Assembly (NCBI GenBank): GCA_016716965.1
Contig: JADJUP010000006.1
Span: forward strand, 1-16,763
Source: Sulfuritalea sp.
GTDB taxonomy: Bacteria; Pseudomonadota; Gammaproteobacteria; Burkholderiales; Rhodocyclaceae
Length of the DNA: 16,763 nt
Direction: 5' to 3'
How positions within the stretch are numbered: position 1 is the stretch's first letter; each line of letters starts with the position of its first letter. Positions 6,810 to 15,121 of the stretch are shown here, in pieces. The translations under genes and the position numbers were made by a program. The notes below the pieces were generated by a model. It did not search any database. It worked only from the letters and a program-made list of their open reading frames with translations, and was not told where the DNA came from.

Positions 6810-7457
6810 ATGAAACCGCCACTTCCCGCCCGCTGGTTTTTCGACATCGTCTCGCCCTATGCCTACCTGCATCTCAAGCGCTTCAACGAACTGAATCCGG
6901 CGCTGGACATCATGCCGGTGCCGGTGCTCTTCGCCGGCCTGCTCAAGCACTTCGACAACAAGGGGCCGGCCGAACTGGCACCCAAGCGGCTGCACACCTA
7001 TCGCAGTTGCGTGTTCGCCGCGCAACAGCACGGCATCCCCTTCCGACTGCCACCGCAGCACCCCTTCAATCCGCTGCACGCGCAGCGCCTGCTGATCGCG
7101 CTTGGCGCCTCGCGGCCGACCGTGGAAGCCGCCTTCGATTTCGTCTGGGCCGAGGGTCGCGACCTCGCCGCGGAATGGCCTCAGTTCTGCGCGCGCCTGG
7201 GCGTCGGCGTCGAGCAGGCCGCGACGATGACTGCAGACCCGGCGGTGAAGCGGCAGCTCGCCGACAACACATCGGACGCAACGGAAGCAGGCGTGTTCGG
7301 CGTGCCGACACTTTCCTTCAAGGGGCAGAACTTCTGGGGCAGCGATGCGATCGCCTGGGCCAATTCCTTCGTCGACAACCCCGGCATGTTCGACGCCGGC
7401 GAGATGAAACGCGCGGCGGAAATCGGGATCGGCGCGGCGCGCAAGGAAGCGGGCTGA
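6810..7457 (+). CDS. 2-hydroxychromene-2-carboxylate isomerase family (DsbA-fold, kappa-class GST-like)
   Basis: This is an intact 215-residue cytoplasmic protein. The first strand and turn FFDIVSPYAYL (10-20) carry Ser15, matching the glutathione-contacting serine of NahD-type isomerases. The helical insertion contains FNPLHAQRLL (86-95), and GVFGVPT (161-167) supplies the cis-proline turn of the thioredoxin fold, followed by FWGSDAI (175-181). The family includes the glutathione-dependent isomerase of naphthalene degradation, but many members sit in genomes without that pathway, and no aromatic degradation genes are here. The exact substrate is therefore unknown. The length is normal. The ATG at 6810 has no obvious ribosome binding site, yet no later start would keep the first strand. 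Confidence 0.88.
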   Translation: MKPPLPARWFFDIVSPYAYLHLKRFNELNPALDIMPVPVLFAGLLKHFDNKGPAELAPKRLHTYRSCVFAAQQHGIPFRLPPQHPFNPLHAQRLLIALGASRPTVEAAFDFVWAEGRDLAAEWPQFCARLGVGVEQAATMTADPAVKRQLADNTSDATEAGVFGVPTLSFKGQNFWGSDAIAWANSFVDNPGMFDAGEMKRAAEIGIGAARKEAG

Positions 7458-7532
7458 ACGGTCCACTGCGGTCGGTAGCCGGCCCTGCGGCGACCCGGGC
7501 CATGGCCGCCATGCTGCGCCGCAGCGAACGTC

Positions 7533-7546
7533 TTGACTTATATCAA
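7533..7546 (+). promoter_or_regulatory. FNR/ANR-type binding site upstream of the CheB-CheR-PAS gene
   Basis: TTGAC-TTAT-ATCAA matches the FNR consensus TTGAT-N4-ATCAA at 9 of 10 defined positions. Its centre (7539.5) is about 41 bp upstream of the start predicted from the -10 element at 7568-7573, the usual spacing for class II activation. FNR family members activate genes under low oxygen. The regulator's presence in this genome is not shown. Confidence 0.55.
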
Positions 7547-7567
7547 TAGAGATAAAGGCAAACACGT

Positions 7568-7573
7568 CAAAAT
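7568..7573 (+). promoter_or_regulatory. -10 element for the signalling operon
   Basis: CAAAAT agrees with TATAAT at 4 of 6 positions and lies 42 bp before the start codon. It has no good -35 hexamer of its own, as expected for an activator-dependent promoter served by the box at 7533-7546. The transcript would begin near 7580, with a leader of about 35 nt. Confidence 0.4.
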
Positions 7574-7614
7574 GGCGCCCGATCCTGACTACCCCGGCGG
7601 CCGCGCCATTTCAC

Positions 7615-10600
7615 ATGACTGAAGAACCATCGCAGCCCGTCGCCGCCGTCAAGGCGCCGGTCTATTTCGTTGGTATCGGTGCCTCCGCCGGCGGGCTAGA
7701 GGCGCTCGAATCCTTTTTCGCCGCGGCACCGATCGATACCGGTTGCGCCTTCATCGTGGTGCAGCATCTTTCGCCCGACTACAAGAGCCTGATGGTCGAA
7801 CTCCTGTCGAAGCGGACCGCCATGCCGGTTCGTCGCGCCGAGGAGGGGATGGACGTCGAGGCCAACACCGTTTATCTGATCCCCCCGCGCAAGGTGCTGC
7901 GCATCTTCCACGGCAAGCTGCTGCTGACCGACATCGATCCCGGCAAGGGGCTCAACCTGCCTATCGACATTTTCCTGCGCTCGCTGGGCGAGGACCAGGG
8001 CGAAAAGTCCATCGGCATCATCCTGTCAGGAACCGGGAGCGACGGTGTCCGTGGCCTGCGCGCCATCAAGGAGGCCGGCGGAATGGTAATGGCCCAAAGC
8101 ACGGAATCCGCCAAGTTCGACGGCATGCCGCGCGCCGCCATCGATACCGGCCTGGTTGACGTTGTCCTGCCGCCCGAAGAAATGCCGGCCCGACTGGCCG
8201 GTTTCCTGCGGCGCCCCTTCACCACCCAGGCCGACCGCTCCAGCCTGGTGCTGCCCGATGAAGATGGCCTGACGCGAATATTTTCGCTACTGCGCGAGCA
8301 GTCCAAGCTCGACTTCACCTTTTACAAACCGAGTACCGTGCTGCGCCGCATCGAGCGCCGGGTCTCGGTTTGCCAGTGCAGCGACCTGCGCGAATACGTG
8401 CGGCTGGTGGAATCCCGCCCGAGCGAGATCGCCACGCTGTACCGCGAGCTGTTGATCGGCGTCACCAGCTTTTTCCGCGATCGCGAAGTCTTCGACACCC
8501 TTGCCGAAGGCGAACTTTCCGCACTGATTGCCAGCGCCGACAGCCGGGAGGAATTGCGCTTCTGGGTGGCCGGCTGCTCCAGCGGCGAAGAAGCCTACAC
8601 GCTGGCCATCCTCGCCCAGGAATGCATGGCGCGCCTGCAGCGCAAGATCCCGATCAAGATCTTCGCCACCGACGTCGACCGCGACGCCATCCTGCGCGCG
8701 GGCAGCGGCATCTACCCGGAAAGCATCGTCGCCGACCTGCCCGCGGGCCTGGCCGGAAAGTACTTCACGCACCGCGACAACCAATACCATGTCAGCCGCA
8801 GCCTGCGCGAGATGGTCGTCTTCGCCGCGCACAACATCATCAAGGACCCGCCCTTCACCAACATCGACCTGCTGAGCTGCCGGAACCTGCTGATCTATTT
8901 GCAGCCCGTGCTGCAGCAGAAGGTTTTCGAGTTCTTCAATTTTTCATTGAAGCCCCAGGGGCTGATGCTGCTCGGTACCAGCGAGACCCCGGGCGAGATG
9001 GCGACATATTTCGAGCCCATACACGGCAAGCACAAGATCTACCGTTCCCGCGGCCGCAAGCATCCGTCCGCGGAAAGCCGGCCGCTGTTCTCTCCGATCA
9101 TCGACATGGGCCGCAGCCAGCCCATTTCCCGCTATGTACGCGGCGGGCATCCCGCAACCTTGCGGGATGAGGAGAGGATGCTGGAGCGACTGCTCGAAAC
9201 GCTGGCAAGCGAACTTGTTTCGATGGTGGCGGTCGTCAATGAACGCCTCGAACTGCTGCACCTTTCCGGTGAAAGTGCAGGCCTGCTGCGACTGCCCAGC
9301 GGAAAGCAGATCAACGACATCACGCGCATGGCCGAGCGCGAATTGGCCATTCCCCTGGCCACCGGCCTGCAGAAGGTTTTCAGTGGCCAGCGCGAGCTGA
9401 AGTACAACAACATCAAGCTGGCGCAAACCGACGGCATACGTACCGTCCAGATGCACATCCGAGCCCTTGCCGGGAAGCGCGGGCAGGAGCCGCTTGCCGG
9501 CGTCTTCATCCGCGAGATGCCCAACGTCAAGGCGGAACCGCCAACGGATGTTGCCGTGTACGACCTCAGCCACGAGGCGGAGGAGCGCATCCGCGACCTG
9601 GAGCAGGAGCTTCAGTTCACGAAAGAGAACCTGCAGGCAACGATCGAGGAACTGGAAACCTCGAACGAAGAACTGCAGGCGACCAACGAGGAACTGCTTG
9701 CCAGCAACGAAGAACTGCAGAGCACCAACGAGGAACTGCAATCGGTCAACGAGGAACTGCACACGGTCAATACCGAGTACCAGACCAAGATACTGGAACT
9801 GACGGAGATGACCAACGACCTCGAGAACCTCATGGCGGCCACGGAGCTGGCGACCCTGTTCCTCGACGAGAACCTCAACATTCGCAAGTTCACTCCCGAG
9901 CTGACCAAGGTCTTCCGCATCATCGGTTCGGACGTGGGTCGGCCGTTCGTGCATCTGACCCATACCCTGGTCGGCGAAGATCCGCTGACATCCGTCTCCG
10001 AAGTCGCCAAGACCGGCCGGCGTGTGACGAAGCCGGTCCTGACCCGCGATGGCGGCAGCTACCTGATGCAGGTCATGCCCTACCACGTTGGCGGCAGCAC
10101 GCCCTCCGGGGTTCTGCTGACATTCATCGACATCGCTTCGCTGCAGGCCGCACGGCTCGAATTGCGGGAGGCCAAGGCGGTACTCAGCAACACGCGGCGG
10201 CTTGCCGCCACCTGCAGTTGGCGGCTCAACCTCGAGACCGGCTCGATGGGCTGGTCGTCCGGCACAGCGACCCTTTTCGGAATTGCCGACGAACTGCTTC
10301 CCCACGACCACGAGCAGTTCCTCGCACTGATCCATCCCGACGACCGCGACCGCTATGACGTCGAGCGCCGCGAGAGCGCCGCCCAGGGACAGCCGGGGGA
10401 CTCCGTATTCCGGGTACTCCTCCCGGATGGCGCAGTGCGCGTGATCCACGAACTGACTTCGGCGATAGACGACGACGCCAATCGGCAACTTGCCCTGGTT
10501 GGCATCCTCCAGGACATCACCGGGCAGCCGGGGCTGCTCTGCGGCAGTTGCCCGCGCATCGAGCGCTTCGACCCACCACCCAAGCCAGCCGCCAAGGCCC

Positions 10601-10626
10601 GGCGCAAAGCTGCAGGCCGCGATTAA
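7615..10626 (+). CDS. CheB methylesterase-CheR methyltransferase-PAS fusion sensor protein
   Basis: This is an intact 1003-residue cytoplasmic protein. Residues 15-200 are a CheB domain with catalytic Ser25 (GIGASAGG), His51 (VVQHLSP) and Asp143 (GTGSDG). Residues about 215-478 are a CheR domain with the SAM-binding WVAGCSSGEEAYTLA (317-331) and DPPFTNIDLLSCRNLLIY (411-428). A degenerate PAS-like segment occupies about 525-635, and seven exact heptads (670-718, NEELQxT type) form a coiled coil. PAS domains follow at about 740-845 and 860-970 (HPDD at 907-910, DITGQ near the end), then a basic Pro/Ala/Lys tail. There is no receiver domain. CheB/CheR enzymes demethylate and methylate glutamates of chemoreceptors. 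Fusions like this usually serve general signalling with a PAS sensor. It is the first gene of an operon with the hybrid kinase 5 bp downstream. Confidence 0.95.
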   Translation: MTEEPSQPVAAVKAPVYFVGIGASAGGLEALESFFAAAPIDTGCAFIVVQHLSPDYKSLMVELLSKRTAMPVRRAEEGMDVEANTVYLIPPRKVLRIFHGKLLLTDIDPGKGLNLPIDIFLRSLGEDQGEKSIGIILSGTGSDGVRGLRAIKEAGGMVMAQSTESAKFDGMPRAAIDTGLVDVVLPPEEMPARLAGFLRRPFTTQADRSSLVLPDEDGLTRIFSLLREQSKLDFTFYKPSTVLRRIERRVSVCQCSDLREYVRLVESRPSEIATLYRELLIGVTSFFRDREVFDTLAEGELSALIASADSREELRFWVAGCSSGEEAYTLAILAQECMARLQRKIPIKIFATDVDRDAILRAGSGIYPESIVADLPAGLAGKYFTHRDNQYHVSRSLREMVVFAAHNIIKDPPFTNIDLLSCRNLLIYLQPVLQQKVFEFFNFSLKPQGLMLLGTSETPGEMATYFEPIHGKHKIYRSRGRKHPSAESRPLFSPIIDMGRSQPISRYVRGGHPATLRDEERMLERLLETLASELVSMVAVVNERLELLHLSGESAGLLRLPSGKQINDITRMAERELAIPLATGLQKVFSGQRELKYNNIKLAQTDGIRTVQMHIRALAGKRGQEPLAGVFIREMPNVKAEPPTDVAVYDLSHEAEERIRDLEQELQFTKENLQATIEELETSNEELQATNEELLASNEELQSTNEELQSVNEELHTVNTEYQTKILELTEMTNDLENLMAATELATLFLDENLNIRKFTPELTKVFRIIGSDVGRPFVHLTHTLVGEDPLTSVSEVAKTGRRVTKPVLTRDGGSYLMQVMPYHVGGSTPSGVLLTFIDIASLQAARLELREAKAVLSNTRRLAATCSWRLNLETGSMGWSSGTATLFGIADELLPHDHEQFLALIHPDDRDRYDVERRESAAQGQPGDSVFRVLLPDGAVRVIHELTSAIDDDANRQLALVGILQDITGQPGLLCGSCPRIERFDPPPKPAAKARRKAAGRD
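9148..9169 (+). repeat. Perfect 10-bp inverted repeat inside the CheR-PAS linker
   Basis: CATCCCGCAA (9148-9157) and TTGCGGGATG (9160-9169) are exact complements separated by CC. It lies at codons 512-519 of the fusion gene, just after the CheR domain, where the protein is a linker. Confidence 0.6.
9622..9768 (+). repeat. Seven tandem 21-bp units encoding the coiled-coil heptads
   Basis: Units begin at 9622, 9643, 9664, 9685, 9706, 9727 and 9748. They encode KENLQAT, IEELETS, NEELQAT, NEELLAS, NEELQST, NEELQSV and NEELHTV. The last five share the DNA core AACGARGAACTGC. A uniform 21-bp period allows copy-number change without loss of frame. Confidence 0.9.
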
Positions 10627-10631
10627 TTGCG

Positions 10632-13178
10632 ATGGAATCCAGGGATGAACTGAAGCGACGCGCCGAAGGGCTGCTGCCCGCCGCCACGAACATCGAACCC
10701 GCGCCGGGCCCGGAAGAGGCGGCGCGCCTGATCCAGGACCTGCGCGTCCATCAGATAGAACTGGAGTTGCAGAACGAAGAACTGCGGCACACCGAAGCGC
10801 AGCTCTCCGCCTCCCGCGACCGCTACCGGCACCTGTTCGACAACGCCCCGGTTTCCTACCTGGTACTCGATGCAAGCACCACGATCATCGAGGTCAACGA
10901 AACCTTCTGCAATCTGGTCGGGCGGGACGGCGACGACATCATCGGCAAGGGCTTTGCCGACTTCCTCGCACCTCCGGATCGACATTCCTTCCTTTCGCGT
11001 TTCCGCGCATGGCTTGCCCAGCCGGTCGGCAAGGCGATGGAAGTCACGATTCTCTCTGCCCAGGGTGAATGGCGTCATGTGCAGGTGGGCGGGGTCACCT
11101 CCCGCGCCGGCGGCGATACCGGAGGTGGCGGCGGCGATTCGCTGCTTCTGGCACTGACCGACGTCAGCGAAAGCCATCGCCTTCATATGGCGGTCGAGAC
11201 CGCCAACCGGGAACGCGAAGCGCTGATCGAAGCCATTCCGGTGGGCGTCTATCGCTACCGCATGCTTGCCGCCGGCAACGTCCGCTTCGAGTACGTCAGC
11301 CCGCTGTGGTGCCAGCAACTGGGCGTGGAGCGCGATGCCGTGCTGGGTGATAACAATGTCGTGGAGTCATTGATCCATCCCGACGACCGGACCTCCTTCG
11401 CCACTGCCAACGCGGCCGCACGCAAGGGCGGCGGGCAGTTCCGCTGGGAGGGGCGCTTTGTCGTCGGCAGCGAAATCCGCTGGATGCGGCTCAGTTCGAC
11501 GCCATCCTGGCAGGCCAACGGCGACATTCTTTGGGATGGGATACAGGAGAACATCACCCACCGCAAACAGGCCGAGGTCGCGCTGAGGGAGGGACAGGAG
11601 GCGTTCCTCAGCATCGTCAACACCACGCTCGATGGCTTCGTGGGGGCGGATTCCGGCGGAAAGCTGACCGAGGCCAATCTCAGGTACTGCCAGCAGTCGG
11701 GCTTTTCCCGGGCGGAATTGCTGACGATGCGACTCCACGACCTCGAATCGCCATCGACACGCCCCCAGTTCCCGGACCATCTGCGCCGCGTCATCGAAAC
11801 CGGCAGCGCCCAGTTCGAAACCATCCATCGACGGCGGGACGGCAGTACCTGGCATGTAGAGGTCAGCGCCACCTACCGGCCGGTCGCCGGGGGACGCATG
11901 TTCGTGTTCCTGCGCGATGTCTCCGAACGGCACCACGCCAGGGCGGCGCTGGAGGGACGTCGCTCGTGGCTGGAATCCCAGGTGCGCCAGCGCACTGCCG
12001 AACTGGAACAGGCCAGGGATGCCGCCGAAGCGGCCAACCGCGCGAAGTCGATCTTCCTCGCCAACATGAGCCACGAATTGCGCACGCCGATGAACGGCAT
12101 CATGGGCATGACCGAACTGGCGCTGCGTCACACCAGCGATCCGAAGATTGCGGACTGGCTCGCCAAGAGCAAGGCCTCGTCGCTCCACCTGCTCGGCGTG
12201 ATCAACGACATCCTCGATATATCGAAGATCGAGGCCGACCGGATCGTGCTCGAAAAGGCGCCGTTCCTCCTGCGATCGGTGATTTCCGGCGTGATGGAAA
12301 TGCAGCGGGGCGCTGCGGAAGCCAAGGGACTGCAGCTTTACTGGGGCGTCGCACCGGAACTGCCGGAAGACCTCGTCGGCGACTCGGTGCGCCTGAGCCA
12401 GATACTGATCAACCTGACATCCAATGCCATCAAGTTCTCCGCGCAGGGTCGCATCCAGGTGCGAGTCCTCGCGGAAGCGATCGGGTCGCAGGAAGTGCGC
12501 CTGCGCCTGGAGGTCGAAGACCAGGGCATCGGCATCGACGACGAGCAGTTGTCCCGCCTGTTCCATCCCTTCACCCAGGCCGACAGTTCGACGACGCGCA
12601 AGTACGGTGGCACGGGACTGGGCCTGATCATCTCCAAGCGGCTTGCCACGCTGATGGATGGCGATGTCGGCGCCGTCAGCGAAAAGGGCTGCGGCAGCAC
12701 CTTCTGGGCGACCCTGCGACTCGGATTGATTCCCCCCGAGCAGCTCCTTGCCGATGAAGCGCTGCCCGACGCCGTGGAACTGCTGCGCCGGGACTGTGCC
12801 GGTAAGCGTGTCCTCATCGTCGAAGATGATCCGGTCAATCGGGAAGTCGCGGAACTGCTGCTGGGTGACACCGGCCTCGTGATCGAAACAGCCAATGATG
12901 GCGCCGAGGCAGTCGCGGCTGAACAACGCGGCAGCTACGACCTGATCCTGATGGATATCCAGATGCCGGTGATGAACGGCCTGGATGCGACCCGTGCAAT
13001 CCGCGCCATGCCGCATGGCCGCGACGTGCCGATTGTCGCAATGACCGCCAATGCCATGGAAGAAGATCGCCGGGCCAGCCTGGAGGCCGGCGCCAGCGAC
13101 CACCTTGGCAAGCCTGTCACCGCCGATGCACTGCATCAGTGCGTCCTGCGCTGGCTGCGTCCTTTGCGCCGGCACTAG
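10632..13178 (+). CDS. Hybrid sensor histidine kinase with three PAS domains and a receiver domain
   Basis: The intact protein has 848 residues from ATG at 10632, 5 bp after the stop of the CheB-CheR-PAS gene, so translation is probably coupled. An N-terminal helix (LIQDLRVHQIELELQNEELR, 33-52) leads into PAS 1 (about 62-180), PAS 2 (195-310, with HPDD at 249-252) and PAS 3 (320-435). A coiled coil at about 440-475 is followed by the kinase core: phospho-acceptor His481 in SHELRTPMNG, N box NLTSNAIKFS (594-603), DQGIGI (630-635) and GGTGLGL (659-665). The receiver domain (726-840) has acidic residues EDD at 731-733, phospho-acceptor Asp775 in MDIQMPVMNG, Thr805 and Lys827. No transmembrane segment is seen, so it senses cytoplasmic signals. 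With no output domain, it must pass phosphate or contact to another regulator outside the window. Confidence 0.96.
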   Translation: MESRDELKRRAEGLLPAATNIEPAPGPEEAARLIQDLRVHQIELELQNEELRHTEAQLSASRDRYRHLFDNAPVSYLVLDASTTIIEVNETFCNLVGRDGDDIIGKGFADFLAPPDRHSFLSRFRAWLAQPVGKAMEVTILSAQGEWRHVQVGGVTSRAGGDTGGGGGDSLLLALTDVSESHRLHMAVETANREREALIEAIPVGVYRYRMLAAGNVRFEYVSPLWCQQLGVERDAVLGDNNVVESLIHPDDRTSFATANAAARKGGGQFRWEGRFVVGSEIRWMRLSSTPSWQANGDILWDGIQENITHRKQAEVALREGQEAFLSIVNTTLDGFVGADSGGKLTEANLRYCQQSGFSRAELLTMRLHDLESPSTRPQFPDHLRRVIETGSAQFETIHRRRDGSTWHVEVSATYRPVAGGRMFVFLRDVSERHHARAALEGRRSWLESQVRQRTAELEQARDAAEAANRAKSIFLANMSHELRTPMNGIMGMTELALRHTSDPKIADWLAKSKASSLHLLGVINDILDISKIEADRIVLEKAPFLLRSVISGVMEMQRGAAEAKGLQLYWGVAPELPEDLVGDSVRLSQILINLTSNAIKFSAQGRIQVRVLAEAIGSQEVRLRLEVEDQGIGIDDEQLSRLFHPFTQADSSTTRKYGGTGLGLIISKRLATLMDGDVGAVSEKGCGSTFWATLRLGLIPPEQLLADEALPDAVELLRRDCAGKRVLIVEDDPVNREVAELLLGDTGLVIETANDGAEAVAAEQRGSYDLILMDIQMPVMNGLDATRAIRAMPHGRDVPIVAMTANAMEEDRRASLEAGASDHLGKPVTADALHQCVLRWLRPLRRH

Positions 13179-13201
13179 CCGGCGGCCGCGAATCCTGATC
13201 G

Positions 13202-13213
13202 CCCGGTAGCGGC

Positions 13214-13221
<8 letters not shown>
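13202..13221. terminator. Bidirectional hairpin between convergent kinase and urease operons
   Basis: CCCGGTAG (13202-13209) and CTACCGGG (13214-13221) form a perfect 8-bp stem with loop CGGC. It lies 23 bp after the kinase stop and includes the ureG stop codon (13214-13216) in one arm. No T tract follows on either strand, so termination would be weak or Rho-assisted. Confidence 0.45.
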
Positions 13222-13838
<617 letters not shown>

Positions 13839-13842
<4 letters not shown>

Positions 13843-14523
13843 GATCTGAAGAGTCTCGAATACTGGGTTTCGTGGCGCGCACAGGCAATGGCGAAGCCCG
13901 GCGCGAAGTTGCTGAAGTCGTCGTCCGCGGTGTCCAGCGCGCGCTCGACGATGGCGGGAATCCGGCCGCCGAGTTCGAGCAGGATGCGCTGGCCGGCAGC
14001 CTGTCCCAGCGGCACGGCCTTGAGCGCCGCCATGGTCTGGTTCTCCGCCCAGCTCCAGAGCCATGCCGTCATCGCGTCGGGCGGTGATATTTTCCAGATC
14101 GCCGCGAGGCCGCTCCAGACGAACATGAAAGTCGGCGCTGGCGACACGGCGATCTGCGCGACGAATTCGGGCGGAAGCTCGCGCAGGTCGGCCAGCAGGC
14201 GGCGCAGCGAATGCCCCATCTGCAGGGTCTCGGCGCGCAGTTCGGCGCTCTCGCGGCTGGCGAGGTAACGCTCGTCGAGTTCGCGCGCCGTGTCGTCGGC
14301 GCCGACTCGCCAGGCGTCCATCATCCGCGCCAGCAGCGGAGCCTCGTAGCGGCCCAGGTTCCACTCGAGCTGATCGCCCATCCAGCGCAGCGCGCCTGCC
14401 TCGTCCTTCACCGTGCCGGCCTCGATCGCCCACTCCAGGCCCTGCGAATAGCTGTAGGCGCCGACCGGCAAGGCGCCGGGCCAGTTGCAGCAGCCTGGCT
14501 AGCGCAAGGCATTGCTGAGCCAT
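13839..14523 (-). CDS. ureF: Urease accessory protein UreF, one frameshift
   Basis: UreF is part of the UreD-UreF-UreG complex that activates urease. The ATG at 14523 gives MAQQCLALARLLQLA. A one-base change near 14482 leads to LPVGAYSYSQGLEWAIEAGT, the conserved UreF opening (family LASPALPVGAFSYSQGLE). The body has LEWNLGRYEAPLLARMMDAW, RELDERYLASRESAELRAET, QMGHSLRRLL and VPLGQAAGQRILLELG, ending ARHETQYSRLFRS. About 228 corrected residues is normal. The stop overlaps the ureG start by four bases. Upstream, the run of G before the ATG comes from a palindromic element rather than an ordinary spacer, so its ribosome binding is unusual. Confidence 0.93.
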
Positions 14524-14531
14524 CCCCCCAG

Positions 14532-14610
14532 CCCCCTTCCCAGGGAAGGGGGTGACGTCGGTTCGCCGCTGTGCGGCTCCGGTTCCTGGCTGCGCCGCCC
14601 TTGGGGCGGC
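14532..14610. repeat. Three consecutive hairpins between ureE and ureF (REP/BIME-like element)
   Basis: Hairpin 1: CCCCCTTCCC (14532-14541) and GGGAAGGGGG (14543-14552), perfect. Hairpin 2: GCCGC (14565-14569) and GCGGC (14573-14577). Hairpin 3: GCCGCCC (14594-14600) and GGGCGGC (14604-14610). The rest of the operon has gaps of 2 bp or overlaps, so this 101-bp gap stands out. The layout resembles small repetitive palindromic elements, but repetition elsewhere in the genome is not visible from one window. Confidence 0.6.
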
Positions 14611-14624
14611 CCTGCGGGCGGCGC

Positions 14625-15119
14625 TCATCGCTTGGCGAAATGGTCGTGGATGCGCGGGCCGCGGCCCTCGCCGTCGGCGCTGTGGCCGTGGCCGCCATGC
14701 GCGCCGTAGGCGCCGCTTTCCGGCTCGAAGGGTGCTTCGACGGCGGCCACTTTCAGGCCCAGGCCGCGCACCATTTCGCCCAGCACATGGTCGGCGACGA
14801 AACGCAGCCTGCCCGGCAGCAGATGCACGGCGACGTGGCGATTGCCCAGGTGGTAGGCGGCCTTGGCGATCAGCAGCGGATCGCCGCTCACCGCTTCGAG
14901 CAAGGCCTCGGGCGCGGCGACCACCTCGACCACGCGCCCGTCCTTGCCCAGCAGCCGGTCGCCGCCGCGCAGCACCGTGCCGCGTTCGAGGAAGAGGCCG
15001 CACTCCTCGCCACCGGCAAGCGTCGTCCGCAGGCGGCTCTTGCAGCGCAGGTCGAAGCTGAGTTCCAGCCGCTCGCTGGCGACCGACTTTGGCTCGGCGA
15101 AGCTTTCGATGACCAGCAT
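14625..15119 (-). CDS. ureE: Urease nickel metallochaperone UreE with His-rich tail
   Basis: This is an intact 164-residue protein. UreE carries nickel to the urease maturation complex. The N-terminal domain has SERLELSFDLRCKSRL and GEECGLFLERGTVLRGGDRL, and the metal-binding domain has LLIAKAAYHLGNRHVAVHLL, where GNRHV is the family hallmark carrying the main nickel histidine. The C-terminus ends in a short tail with HGGHGH and HDH, extra nickel ligands typical of many UreE proteins. The ATG at 15119 is 2 bp after the ureC stop, with no separate ribosome binding site, so translation is probably coupled to ureC. Confidence 0.96.
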   Translation of the reverse strand: MLVIESFAEPKSVASERLELSFDLRCKSRLRTTLAGGEECGLFLERGTVLRGGDRLLGKDGRVVEVVAAPEALLEAVSGDPLLIAKAAYHLGNRHVAVHLLPGRLRFVADHVLGEMVRGLGLKVAAVEAPFEPESGAYGAHGGHGHSADGEGRGPRIHDHFAKR

Positions 15120-15121
15120 CG

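Noticed and set aside
7513..7525. GCTGCG-C-CGCAGC palindrome after the isomerase gene as a terminator
   Set aside because: Six-bp arms with a single-base centre and no T tract are too weak to support a call.
5360..7549. 729-residue open frame on the plus strand
   Set aside because: It is antisense to the intact Vgb-like gene, with Ala/Gly/Asp-rich filler typical of high-GC shadow frames. The minus strand has a signal peptide, ribosome binding site and promoter.
9622..9768. Tandem 21-bp repeats considered as a CRISPR or regulatory array
   Set aside because: There are no spacers, the units are in frame and encode coiled-coil heptads commonly seen in CheB-CheR-PAS proteins.
8944..10875. 643-residue open frame on the minus strand
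   Set aside because: It is a shadow of the CheB-CheR-PAS gene: its Gln/Leu/Val-rich repeats are the complement of the coiled-coil heptads.
11367..13175. 602-residue open frame on the minus strand
   Set aside because: It is antisense to the hybrid kinase, which has complete kinase and receiver motifs. The antisense product has no recognisable domain.
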